DNA of 48,193 nt, taken from contig CANFEH010000003.1 of NCBI GenBank assembly GCA_947445855.1, positions 1 through 48,193 of the forward strand. Reading direction: 5' to 3'. Both the position numbers and the translations under genes were made by a program. The notes beneath the pieces are model-generated. The model saw nothing but the letters and a program-made list of their open reading frames with translations, did no database searches and was not told the origin of the DNA. Origin of the DNA: Zetaproteobacteria bacterium (GTDB lineage: Bacteria; Bdellovibrionota_B; Oligoflexia; Oligoflexales; Bog-1112). This document shows, one piece after another, positions 29,823 through 39,110 of the stretch. The first letter of the stretch is position 1; every line of letters starts with the position of its first letter.

Positions 29823-30430
29823 TTAAGCAAGTCTTCGAGCATAAGCTAAAGTCAAAGCTCGAACGGAAAAATGAGGCTCATATTGACGGGCAAGTTTTTC
29901 TAAGGTGAACCCTGTTGTAAGCACATCATCCAGAAGAAGAATCTTAGATTTATCAGGATCTTCTTTCATGAGAGAGTGAAGAGGAAAACTTTCTCCCTCT
30001 CGTGTTTTTAGAGATCTCTTTTTTAAAGAGAAGTGGAAAAACCATGGCGGACTAATAAGTTTTGCCCCTGACTCGCGACTTAAAGTTTTTGCTAAAAACC
30101 ACGCCAAATCACAACGTCCATGAAGGCGACTAAAAAGACTAGACGCTGCAGGAACAATGAAATCTGAAGACTTCGCCAACTTTAGAGCATCTTCATCACC
30201 TCTTATTAACTCAGTTAAAAAAAAAGACTTCTGTAATTTCTTTCCACTTTCACTTGTAAAATAAGAGTACGCATTTTGTCATCATACGGGTATAGAGCTT
30301 TCACTCCAAGACGAGTTGGGGGTTTTCTTTTTTGAAATGAAGAAACACATGGCACGCACAAAGCTTCTTTATAGGTTGAATTTTTTTTTCTACACAAACA
30401 ACAAGGAAACATAAAAAACACCTTTATCAA
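29823..30430 (-). pseudogene. ComF-family phosphoribosyltransferase interrupted by a frameshift at a T9 run (may be expressed by slippage)
   Basis: N-terminal ORF 30215-30430 ('PCCLCRKKN...CVPCVSSF...LILQVKVERNYRSLFF*') and C-terminal ORF 29823-30179 ('FIVPAASSLFSRLHGRCDLAWFLAKTL...ILLLDDVLTTGFTLEKLA') are adjacent and join in one frame if the T9 run becomes T10. Confidence 0.75.
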
Positions 30431-30576
30431 AATAATGTCCTTGAGAATTTTTCTAACTTTTAGTTTAAAAGTGAGCGAGTGACTTCTCGCGAAAGTTCAA
30501 AATAATAAGCACATCTTTTCATTTTATGCTAGTTTAGGGCGTCCAAATTTCTTGAGGCAACAAGGAGAAAACCAAA

Positions 30577-31368
30577 ATGAAAATAATTGTACTCTTAAAA
30601 CAAACTCCCGACACGGAAGCTCAAATCAGAATCACTTCTGATGGGAAAAACTTAGACACAACAGGTATGAAATATATCATTAACCCTTATGATGAGTATG
30701 CCATTGAAGAAGCCCTTCAACTTAAAGATAAAGACGTATCAACTGAAGTCATTCTTCTCAGTTACGCAGACGATTCTATAAAAGAACGTATGCTTAAAGG
30801 GCTTGCTATGGGAGCTGACAGAGCTATACAAATAAAAAATGACGAGCTGCAAGAGGTAGATTCTTTAACTCTTTCAAGCATTCTTGTAGCTGCTATTCAG
30901 CAAGAAAATCCTGATATTATTTTTTGCGGCAAACAAGGTATTGACGATGACAATATGCATGTCCCTGTGATGGTTGCAGAGCTTCTTGCTTTGCCCCATG
31001 TTAATGTCGTCAACAAAATTGAGTACAAAGAAAAAGATCTAGTTGTCTCAAGAGAAGTCGAAGGTGGTCAAGTAGAGACATTTACAGTGAGCCTACCTTG
31101 TGTTCTGGGAGCTCACAAGTCCCTTAACACTCCCCGTTACGCTAATTTACCAGGCATTATGAAAGCTAAGAAAAAACCTTTTGAACAAAAAAACCTCTCT
31201 GATCTCGGTCTAAATGCAATCGTCTTACAATCGTCTGTTCAAACCACAGTAGATTCTTATAAGCTACCTCCAAAAAAACCTGAAGGTAAGATTTTTAGAG
31301 ATGAAGAACTACAAGTAATGGTAGATAAACTAGTTGAACATCTTAGAACAGAATCTAAAGTTTTATAA
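30577..31368 (+). CDS. etfB: electron transfer flavoprotein subunit beta
   Basis: 'MKIIVLLKQTPDTEAQIRI', 'INPYDEYAIEEALQLKD', 'GKQGIDDDNMHVPVMVAELL'. Confidence 0.95.
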   Translation: MKIIVLLKQTPDTEAQIRITSDGKNLDTTGMKYIINPYDEYAIEEALQLKDKDVSTEVILLSYADDSIKERMLKGLAMGADRAIQIKNDELQEVDSLTLSSILVAAIQQENPDIIFCGKQGIDDDNMHVPVMVAELLALPHVNVVNKIEYKEKDLVVSREVEGGQVETFTVSLPCVLGAHKSLNTPRYANLPGIMKAKKKPFEQKNLSDLGLNAIVLQSSVQTTVDSYKLPPKKPEGKIFRDEELQVMVDKLVEHLRTESKVL

Positions 31369-31402
31369 AATTAAACATAACTTTATCAAGGAGTTTACTT
31401 TC

Positions 31403-32383
31403 ATGAAAAAAGTACTCGTATTTTGTGAACAAAGATCTGGACACTTGAAGTCTTCTGCTTATGAGGCTATTTCAGCAGCCTATCAAACATCAAGTGATCC
31501 GTCTCAAGTGGAAGTAGCTGCTTGTATTTTAGGTCATAAGATTGAAACACTCAGTGAAAACCTTCAGAGCAAAGGAGCTAAAACTGTTTTTACCTATGAC
31601 TTGGAAGTTTTAAACAACTACAATCCGCTCGCTTACACAGAAGCACTTTCTAAGATCATAGATGAATACAAACCAGATGTTCTTCTCACCATAGCTTCGC
31701 CCATGGGACGAGATCTTTTTGCTCGTGTAGCTGCGAGGAAAAAAGCAGGCCTCCTCACAGATCTTATTTCAATTCACACAGAAGGAGATCTTTTAAAAGG
31801 TGGTACAAAACCTATGTATGCTGGAAAAGTTTTAGCACAAGTTAGTTACACAAAAAACTGTTCACTTCGCATGGCAACACTCAGACCAAACTCTTTTAAA
31901 GTTCTTGATAAGAAAGAACAAGGACAGAGAGTCTCTATCAAATCTCCTCTCTCAAACATAACATCCATTTCTTTTAATACTCTCTCGCAAAGTGAAGGAA
32001 CAAAAGTCGACCTAACAGAAGCTCTTCGTATTGTTTCTGGAGGGAGAGCTCTTGGAAGTCGTGAAAATTTTAAAATCTTAGAAGACTGCGCAAAAGTTCT
32101 TGGGGCCACTGTAGGAGCATCAAGAGCAGCTGTGGATTCTGGTTATGCGGATCATAGTATGCAGGTTGGACAAACAGGAAAAACCGTCAACCCAACCCTC
32201 TACATCGCCTGTGGAATCAGCGGAGCTATCCAACACATGGCAGGGATGAAAACAGCAAAGACTATTGTAGCCATCAACACTGATAGAGATGCACCTATTT
32301 TTACAATCGCTGACTACGGGATCGTTGGAGATCTTTTTGAAGTAGTCCCTCTTCTCACAAAGAAACTACAAGCGATACTATGA
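31403..32383 (+). CDS. etfA: electron transfer flavoprotein subunit alpha
   Basis: ATG 31403 ([14 protein letters not shown]); '[46 protein letters not shown]'. Confidence 0.96.
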   Translation: MKKVLVFCEQRSGHLKSSAYEAISAAYQTSSDPSQVEVAACILGHKIETLSENLQSKGAKTVFTYDLEVLNNYNPLAYTEALSKIIDEYKPDVLLTIASPMGRDLFARVAARKKAGLLTDLISIHTEGDLLKGGTKPMYAGKVLAQVSYTKNCSLRMATLRPNSFKVLDKKEQGQRVSIKSPLSNITSISFNTLSQSEGTKVDLTEALRIVSGGRALGSRENFKILEDCAKVLGATVGASRAAVDSGYADHSMQVGQTGKTVNPTLYIACGISGAIQHMAGMKTAKTIVAINTDRDAPIFTIADYGIVGDLFEVVPLLTKKLQAIL

Positions 32384-32390
32384 GGACATT

Positions 32391-32774
32391 ATGGAAAAAA
32401 AAATAATCACATCAGACAAACTACCAAAAGCTCTAGGCGCCTATTCTCAAATTATACGCTATCATAATCAGCTCTATTCAGCAGGACAGATTGGTATTGA
32501 TCCTGAAACAAACGCACTTGTGACTGGTGGTGTTGAAGCTCAAGCCAAAAGAGCTCTAGAAAATATAGCTCTCCTTCTAGAAGCTAGTAGCTCTTCTTTC
32601 GAAAAAGTTTTGAAAGTCACACTCTACCTCACAGATATGGCACATTTTACAAAAGTAAACGAGATTTACAAAAGCTACTTTAAACCACCATTCCCTGCTC
32701 GCTCAGCTGTCGCCGTAAAATCTCTCCCCCTAGGAGCCTTGATAGAGCTTGATTTCATAGCCTATACTCACTAG
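32391..32774 (+). CDS. ridA: RidA/YjgF family enamine/imine deaminase
   Basis: 'KALGAYSQIIRYHNQLYSAGQIGIDPETNALV', 'FKPPFPARSAVAVKSLPLGALIELDFIA'. Confidence 0.93.
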   Translation: MEKKIITSDKLPKALGAYSQIIRYHNQLYSAGQIGIDPETNALVTGGVEAQAKRALENIALLLEASSSSFEKVLKVTLYLTDMAHFTKVNEIYKSYFKPPFPARSAVAVKSLPLGALIELDFIAYTH

Positions 32775-32825
32775 AATAGCTCCTTGTTCAATTAAAAAAT
32801 CAACCCTTACCAAGGAAACTTTAAT

Positions 32826-33482
32826 ATGAAAAAAAAACTCCTTTTTTTATTCTCCCTACTCTTAGCTTCAACTTTTATTTTTGCAAACACACCACACTTT
32901 CTTATCACATCAAAAGGTGAGAGTGTTTCTGTCTCTGTAGACAAGGGGATTCAAAAAACAAACGAAGTAGAGGCTCTTAAAAGAGAAGTACAAACTCTAA
33001 AAAACGAAATTAGTTTTTTAAAAAATGCTGTGAGAGAACTACAACAATCTGTTTTTGCTTCTTATTACCAACGAGCTCCAATTACAACACAACCAAGCAC
33101 TATTCAGGTTAAATCCAAAAAAACTCTTTGGTCTTGCTACCTTCAAGATCCTTTTGGAAAAACTTTTTCAGGCAAAGGGAGTACAGAAATAGAAGCTTCT
33201 GGAATTGCTCTTAAAGCTTGTGGTGGTGGAATTTATTGCAAAAAAGATGCTCTTAAGTGCAGTAGTGAAACTGAAACAAACGAAACAGTGATATCACCAT
33301 CTACAGGCTATATAATTGAAACTAGTAAAAAAAGAATATGGAGCTGCTTACTTCAAGACAGTTTTCAGAGAACCTTCACAAGCAACGGAGAAACAGAAGC
33401 TGAAGCTCGAGGAAACACCCTTAAAGCGTGCGGAGGGGGTATCCACTGCAAAGACGAGAAGATGAGCTGCAGTCATAACTAA
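32826..33482 (+). CDS. secreted protein with coiled-coil and duplicated Cys-rich domain
   Basis: Signal peptide; heptad-like 'NEVEALKREVQTLKNEISFLKNAVRELQQS'; two ~49-aa repeats W(S)C-LQD-F--TF---G-TE-EA-G--LKACGGGI-CK.....CS. Confidence 0.7.
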   Translation: MKKKLLFLFSLLLASTFIFANTPHFLITSKGESVSVSVDKGIQKTNEVEALKREVQTLKNEISFLKNAVRELQQSVFASYYQRAPITTQPSTIQVKSKKTLWSCYLQDPFGKTFSGKGSTEIEASGIALKACGGGIYCKKDALKCSSETETNETVISPSTGYIIETSKKRIWSCLLQDSFQRTFTSNGETEAEARGNTLKACGGGIHCKDEKMSCSHN

Positions 33483-33595
33483 AAAGCAATTGATAACAGA
33501 GAGTTACAAAAACCCTCTTGAGTCACACTAGGATTGTCCGAAAGAAGCTAAAAACTAGGAACTGTTCCTAACAAGAAATTTACTGGGGTGACCCG

Positions 33596-34372
33596 ATGCT
33601 TAAAAAATATTTTTATTTTTCTCTCATGACTTTAAGTCTTTTAGTTATTGCAAAGCCAACCGAAAAAACGAAGGCTAAACCTGGTATTTGTAAACAATAC
33701 CCTGGAGGCACTTATATCAGCTATACTGGAGATATTTTTCTTGTGACTCAAGATTGTAAAAGAAAAATATTAACTAAGACTGAGTCTCAAAATATTACAA
33801 AGCAAGGTTACCCAGTAAAACAAGTAGGAGCTGATGTTATTCGAGCTATCCCTAGAGAAGTGAGTAAAAGCATATTTACCTTCGAAGAGATGCAGAAAAA
33901 ATATAAAAGTCACTGTGTTTCTGCAGGAAAAATAACCTATCTCGTCACACCACAAGGAAAAAAAGCTTACTTTTCTCGTGAAATTGCAAAAACATCTTGT
34001 CCGAATGGAATAGATCAAATCACTTACCCTGAGCTAAGAGCGCTCCCAGATATTGCTCCTTTTGCTCCTCCTAAAAATCTTTACCCTCCTATAAAAAAAG
34101 GAGATGTGCCTAAAAAAATTTCTACAAAAACTGCTTGTGCTAAGCTTAATAATAATTTTCTTGCTACATTTCACTCAAAAATTTATAAAATAAAAAAAGA
34201 TAAAAATGAGTGTTACCTAGTGGAATTAAGATCTCAAAATCATGAAGTCCGTATGCAGTTAGGCGAAATCACACCGACTGAGCTGACACCTTCTCAATTT
34301 GTGAGTCTCAAAAAAGAAAAAGAAAAGAGCAAAGAAAATCCAAATAAACTCTATGAAAAAGGTCAAAAATGA
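33596..34372 (+). CDS. hypothetical secreted protein
   Basis: Signal-like N-terminus MLKKYFYFSLMTLSLLVIAKP; GGGGTGA-type SD upstream. Confidence 0.6.
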   Translation: MLKKYFYFSLMTLSLLVIAKPTEKTKAKPGICKQYPGGTYISYTGDIFLVTQDCKRKILTKTESQNITKQGYPVKQVGADVIRAIPREVSKSIFTFEEMQKKYKSHCVSAGKITYLVTPQGKKAYFSREIAKTSCPNGIDQITYPELRALPDIAPFAPPKNLYPPIKKGDVPKKISTKTACAKLNNNFLATFHSKIYKIKKDKNECYLVELRSQNHEVRMQLGEITPTELTPSQFVSLKKEKEKSKENPNKLYEKGQK

Positions 34373-34458
34373 GCGTCTATGAGATTTCTATTCTTGTCGT
34401 ATTTCTTTTCATTTTTTTACTAGGGATAATCGGCTTCTGGCTTAATAAAGATTCATGA
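34369..34458 (+). CDS. 29-aa single-TM microprotein
   Basis: Manual translation MSVYEISILVVFLFIFLLGIIGFWLNKDS*; ATGA overlaps with both the upstream stop and the downstream start. Confidence 0.5.
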   Translation: MSVYEISILVVFLFIFLLGIIGFWLNKDS

Positions 34459-34784
34459 ACAAACGAAAATTTACACACATCAATGAAGCTTTTATCTGTG
34501 CTGTTTGCAGCAAAGAGATTAAACCTCTTCCTTCCAGTTGCCGCAACCACTGCCCTTTTTGCCTATCATCTCTTCATGTAGATATTCATCCTGGAGACAG
34601 AGATTCTTCTTGCAAAGGAATTATGGATGCTGTGAGTTATAGTCTTCATAGCAAAAAAGGGATTATGCTCCATCATAAATGTCGCAAATGTGGGGAAATC
34701 AAACTTAACAAAGCTTGTCACGAAGCTTCCAGACAACCTGATGATTATAATAAAATTTTAACACTCACCCCAAAGTCATTGTGA
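34455..34784 (+). CDS. RNHCP domain protein
   Basis: 'CAVCSKEIKPLPSSCRNHCPFCLSSLHVDIHPGDRDSSCKGIMDAV...HKCRKCGEIKLNKACHE' contains the family-naming RNHCP motif. Confidence 0.9.
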   Translation: MNKRKFTHINEAFICAVCSKEIKPLPSSCRNHCPFCLSSLHVDIHPGDRDSSCKGIMDAVSYSLHSKKGIMLHHKCRKCGEIKLNKACHEASRQPDDYNKILTLTPKSL

Positions 34785-34798
34785 TAGAAATTAAAAAA

Positions 34799-35776
34799 TT
34801 AATCAGGCACTGGAAGTTCAAAATAAAACTGATCCTGACCATTCATTTGTCTTATAGCTAAATGATAAACATCAGTTTTTTCAGCTCCATCCTGTTCTTT
34901 ATAAGTTATTTTTAACTCACTCGGAGAATCCTTTTTAAAAATAAGATTGACTTCATAAGTGTCAAAATAAGCGACAGGTTCTAGTGTGTTTTTCCACTTA
35001 GAGTATAAATAATATTTTCTGGTTTCACCTATCTTGACGAAAGATTGAAGATACTTTCTGTGCACAAGGACTCCTCCAGATAGACCTTGCTGAGAATAAT
35101 AAGGTTTAAAAACATGCTCTGTAGAGCTTTTGTATCCAGGTACAGAGCGTTCAACACCATGATCTAGTAAATATTTTGTTCCTTCACCCATAACCACACC
35201 AGGTAAATCAAATTGATTCACAGACCCATCGTAATATTTTGCTTCCATTGCTACAGAAGAAATTTTCATATTATTTCTATCTTCATCTGTATAAGAGTAT
35301 GATTTTCGTTTTTGAAAGAGTCTTTTTTCTTTACACTTAATAAGAGCTTCCCAAATATGAGCTGGGGCGTAGTTTCTTTGTATATCCTCTGTTAAGGCAT
35401 GCAAACTTCTCTTCTGCATATGAAGGCCTTTTCGCTCCTGACCTCTTCTTGGAGTAACACCAAGATCAAGCAAAAAAACTCCACTAATACTATCTAAGAA
35501 AAAATTATTAGGATTCAAAGCTTGTGTTTGCAAGGGTTCCCGAAAATACTCTAAAGCTTCTTGCGATAAACGATCTAGATTCTTGGTTGAAATATATTTT
35601 CTTAAACCTTTTAGCGTTTTTTTATACTGTGAAAACGATCTTGTTCTCTTTCGTTCAGAAATGACTCCATTTTCTGCTATTTTTCTTTTTTGAGGCGCTT
35701 GTGCAGAAAAAACAAAAAACGAACTAAACACAAAAACAATTGATAAAAAGAAACGAAACATAAAAACCTTTTCCAT
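34799..35776 (-). CDS. hypothetical secreted protein
   Basis: Signal peptide 'MFRFFLSIVFVFSSFFVFSAQA' within a 325-aa ORF. Confidence 0.6.
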   Translation of the reverse strand: MEKVFMFRFFLSIVFVFSSFFVFSAQAPQKRKIAENGVISERKRTRSFSQYKKTLKGLRKYISTKNLDRLSQEALEYFREPLQTQALNPNNFFLDSISGVFLLDLGVTPRRGQERKGLHMQKRSLHALTEDIQRNYAPAHIWEALIKCKEKRLFQKRKSYSYTDEDRNNMKISSVAMEAKYYDGSVNQFDLPGVVMGEGTKYLLDHGVERSVPGYKSSTEHVFKPYYSQQGLSGGVLVHRKYLQSFVKIGETRKYYLYSKWKNTLEPVAYFDTYEVNLIFKKDSPSELKITYKEQDGAEKTDVYHLAIRQMNGQDQFYFELPVPD

Positions 35777-35894
35777 AAAAAATAGATTCCGGGTTTATTA
35801 AACAGTCTTCATGTAATTAGCTAGAAAAAAACTTACTTTTCACTAGCGAGAGCTTTCTTCACTGAAAGAAGGCATGTCGAGAAGGCTTTTCATA

Positions 35895-35924
35895 TTGACA
35901 GTCTGCTTGTTTTTCCACTAGAAT
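35895..35924 (+). promoter_or_regulatory. sigma70-type promoter for rnpB
   Basis: TTGACA - 18 nt - TAGAAT, placing transcription start near 35931, just before the RNase P RNA. Confidence 0.6.
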
Positions 35925-35948
35925 GTATGGCTATAAAGTTGTCCGCTA

Positions 35949-36358
35949 AATAAGTTTGTTATGTGAGCTATCGCTTTCTAAGCTGATTTCAAAGGCTTAA
36001 GACAGAGGAAAGTCCGGACTTCCAGAGCAAAGATACTGGTTAATGGCCAGGCAGGGCAACCTGACGGAAAGTGCAACAGAAAGTAAACCACCTAAGCACC
36101 TCTTTATAAGAGGCGCCGGAAAGGCTGAAACGGTGAGGTAAGAGCTCACCAGCGGTATGGTGACATATCGGCTCGGTAAACCCTATTTGAAGCAAGACTA
36201 AGTGGGGGAGGATTCCTTTCTAAGGAGTAACACCTGCTCGGTGTTCCCCAGGTGAGTCGCTTGAGGTTTTTGGTAACAAACGCCCTAGATGAATGATAGC
36301 TTCGGTGTGACTTATGTCACACTAGACAAAATCCGGCTTATAGCGTAGCAAACTTATT
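35949..36358 (+). ncRNA. rnpB: RNase P RNA component
   Basis: Conserved 'GAGGAAAGTCCGGAC', 'ACAGAAAGTAAACCACC', 'GGTAAGAGCTCACC', 'AGATGAATGAT', 'ACAAAATCCGGCTTATAG'; P1 formed by AATAAGTTTG (35949-35958) and CAAACTTATT (36349-36358). Confidence 0.96.
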
Positions 36359-36404
36359 CTGTGGACAATTTTATACTATCAAAAAAACTTATTTTAATTA
36401 GAGA

Positions 36405-37187
36405 ATGGATTGCCAAAGAGTCTTGACAACCTCGCCAAGAACATTAAGAGCAGCCCCTCGAAATATCTTCACTATGAATCAAAATGCTATAAGAATATTC
36501 CGTGAGCTTCCTTCTGGGCATTCAGCAGAAGTAAACCCCTATTACGAAATTCTAAAAAAAAGTTGCAAAAATAAGACGTTACCTTTACTTTATGGCCCGT
36601 TTCTTAAAGAAAAAAAAGGCAACTGGCGCGAAGAATTTGAAAATTCACCAATAGACCTTATCTTAGAGATTGGTTGTCATAAAGGCTCAACTCTTTGCCA
36701 GATAGCAGAAGACAATAAGGAACTTGGCTTTATTGGTATTGATATCACCTATAAGCGAGTCTGTGAAACAGCTTCTCTTGCTGTGTCAAAAGAGCTTCAA
36801 AATATCCGTTCTGTTTTAGCAAACGGAAATGAGCTTTCTTATATTTTTCAAGAGGCAGAACTATCTGGTATTATTATTTTTTTTCCAGACCCTTGGCTCA
36901 AAAAAAAGCGACAAAAGAAAAACAGACTCATTAAGCGAGAATTCTGTGATATAATAAGAAATCTTCTAAAAAAAGAAGGATTTGTCTGGTTTAAAACAGA
37001 CTCCGAAGAGTATTTTACAGAAGCAAGAGATGCCTTTCTCAACTCCGGCTTTAAGCAAGGTGACTTGAATAATACTTTTTTCAAAAAAAATTATGAATCC
37101 ACCTTTGAGTCTCGGTTTAGAAAGCAAGGATTAGGGAAATATGAGAGTATTTTTATAGTCTCTCCAAGTATCTCACTTGTAGAATAG
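36405..37187 (+). CDS. trmB: tRNA (guanine-N7-)-methyltransferase
   Basis: 'LILEIGCHKGSTLCQIAEDNKELGFIGIDITYKRV', 'IIFFPDPWLKKKRQKKNRLIKREF', 'WFKTDSEEYF'. ATG 36474 is an alternative start. Confidence 0.92.
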   Translation: MDCQRVLTTSPRTLRAAPRNIFTMNQNAIRIFRELPSGHSAEVNPYYEILKKSCKNKTLPLLYGPFLKEKKGNWREEFENSPIDLILEIGCHKGSTLCQIAEDNKELGFIGIDITYKRVCETASLAVSKELQNIRSVLANGNELSYIFQEAELSGIIIFFPDPWLKKKRQKKNRLIKREFCDIIRNLLKKEGFVWFKTDSEEYFTEARDAFLNSGFKQGDLNNTFFKKNYESTFESRFRKQGLGKYESIFIVSPSISLVE

Positions 37188-37801
37188 TGAACAACCGGTA
37201 TCAACAAAGATACTATTTTGCATCACTCTTAGCTTCACGACATTTAAGGAGAATAAAAGAACTCTTGATAGACATATACACTGACACAGACCTTGAGCAT
37301 TACCTCATTGATGAAGAGAAAGTTGCAAAACTAACAGAAAAGCTTTTAAGCGCTTTGAATTTAGATGAACAAGAACTATCTATTTCTTTTGTTTGTGAAA
37401 AAGAAATTCAAAGACTTAACAGCAGCTACCGCAAAAAAGATAAAGCTACCGATGTTCTTTCTTTTCCTCAACTCGTTTGGGAAAGCCCACTTACACTAAA
37501 GGATAAAGAAGAACTTACAAAAAATCTGAGACCAGGAGAGCTGCTTGGAGACATTGTCATCTCGCTTAGCTACGCAGATAAAAGCGCTCAGTCAATTGGG
37601 CACTCTCTTGGCAGAGAAGTTATTTTTTTGATTATCCATGGTTTACTTCATTTATGTGGACATGATCACATGGAGCCAATAGAAGAAGCTCTCATGATAA
37701 GTGAACAGCAAAAACTCTTACAAATTCTAGAAGAAAATAGAGAAGAACCAAACAGTACCTTATGCTTTGAGTGCATCACAAACAAAAAGGATTCACACTA
37801 A
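37187..37801 (+). CDS. ybeY: endoribonuclease YbeY (rRNA maturation factor)
   Basis: 'KDKATDVLSFPQ', 'LGDIVISLSYA', 'IIHGLLHLCGHDHM' zinc motif. Confidence 0.95.
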   Translation: MNNRYQQRYYFASLLASRHLRRIKELLIDIYTDTDLEHYLIDEEKVAKLTEKLLSALNLDEQELSISFVCEKEIQRLNSSYRKKDKATDVLSFPQLVWESPLTLKDKEELTKNLRPGELLGDIVISLSYADKSAQSIGHSLGREVIFLIIHGLLHLCGHDHMEPIEEALMISEQQKLLQILEENREEPNSTLCFECITNKKDSH

Positions 37802-37802
37802 A

Positions 37803-39110
37803 ATGAAAGATTTTTTACTCTCTGAGGCGGGCAATCTAATCCTTGTTTTTCTTTGCCTTGTGTCTTCCGCAATTTTTTCGGGTGCTGAAACAGCTGTGAC
37901 TTCTATCGGCCTGCTCAAAACAAGACACATGATAGACAAGCTTGGTAAGAGTGTAGCTCATCTTGAGTTGTGGGCTGAACATCCTGGAAGAGTTCTCACA
38001 ACAGTTCTTCTTTTCAATACCATGGTGAATATCTTAGCTTCCTCTGTGATTAGTCAAATGACTACAAGGTATTTTGCAAGCGCTGCTTTAGGAATAGCTA
38101 CTGGTGTGAGCACTTTTCTTATACTTCTTTTCGGTGAAATTATTCCAAAGTCTTTAGCAAAAGCCCATTCTGAGAAACTTTTTGTTGTCTCTATGCGTTT
38201 TATTATTACAGTCTACTACATTAGTTATCCACTTGTGATTTTACTTTCCTCTTTTGCAAATCATGTGGTGAAAATCTTCTCTAAAGGAAAAAAAATATTT
38301 CCTCTTATTACAGAAGAAGAAATTGAATTTATGGTGAGCGAAGGAGAAAAAGCTGGGGTCATTAAGGATATGAAAAAAGAAATCATCGAAGGGGCTTTTG
38401 AGTTTGATGAAACAAAAGTGAAAGAAATTATGACCCCTCGAACAGACCTCATTGCTCTTGAAGCCCAAGACACAATAGCTTCAGCTATTGAAGCCACTCT
38501 AAGAACTGGTTACTCGAGACTCCCTGTTTTTAAAGACACTGTAGACCGTATTGTAGGGATTGTGATCGCAAAAGATCTTCTAAGCTACGCTCATATAGGA
38601 AAACAAAATCTCCCTATTAGCGACATCATGAGAGAAGTCTTCTTCGTCCCTGAGTCGAAGTCACTTATGGCTGTTTTTAAAGATCTTAAGCGTTCTAAAA
38701 GTCACATTGCTATTGTTATTGATGAGTATGGTGGGACAGCAGGTATTGTGACTATGGAAGATATCCTAGAAGAAATTGTGGGAGACATTCAAGACGAGCA
38801 CGATGCTGAAGAAGCACGGATTTTAGAAGTCAGCGAAAACACTTTTGAAGTTGCTGGTTCCATTAGCTTGGACGAGTTTATTGAATATTTTAATTTAGAA
38901 GGAAATCTTTCTTTTGAAAAAGAACTCACTGATGACATCGATACTTTAGCAGGGCTTTTCACAAAACTTGTTGAACAAATGCCAGAAATTGGGCAAACAA
39001 AGGAACTTGCTAACCTCAAAATGGAGGTTCTCGAAGTGGATCACAAAAGAATAGACCTGTTTAAGATAACTAAAATTACAAATGAAAAAAAACGAGCCCA
39101 AGAGATCTAG
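37803..39110 (+). CDS. HlyC/CorC family transporter (CNNM + CBS pair + CorC_HlyC)
   Basis: ATG 37803; 'FSGAETAVTSIGLLKTRHM', 'VKEIMTPRTDLIALEA', 'AIVIDEYGGTAGIVTMEDILEEIVGDIQDEHD'. Confidence 0.95.
   Translation: MKDFLLSEAGNLILVFLCLVSSAIFSGAETAVTSIGLLKTRHMIDKLGKSVAHLELWAEHPGRVLTTVLLFNTMVNILASSVISQMTTRYFASAALGIATGVSTFLILLFGEIIPKSLAKAHSEKLFVVSMRFIITVYYISYPLVILLSSFANHVVKIFSKGKKIFPLITEEEIEFMVSEGEKAGVIKDMKKEIIEGAFEFDETKVKEIMTPRTDLIALEAQDTIASAIEATLRTGYSRLPVFKDTVDRIVGIVIAKDLLSYAHIGKQNLPISDIMREVFFVPESKSLMAVFKDLKRSKSHIAIVIDEYGGTAGIVTMEDILEEIVGDIQDEHDAEEARILEVSENTFEVAGSISLDEFIEYFNLEGNLSFEKELTDDIDTLAGLFTKLVEQMPEIGQTKELANLKMEVLEVDHKRIDLFKITKITNEKKRAQEI

Noticed and set aside
34369-34458. CcoS-type cbb3 oxidase assembly protein for the 29-aa microprotein
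   Set aside because: Similar size and single TM, but lacks the CcoS pattern and no cytochrome oxidase genes are nearby.
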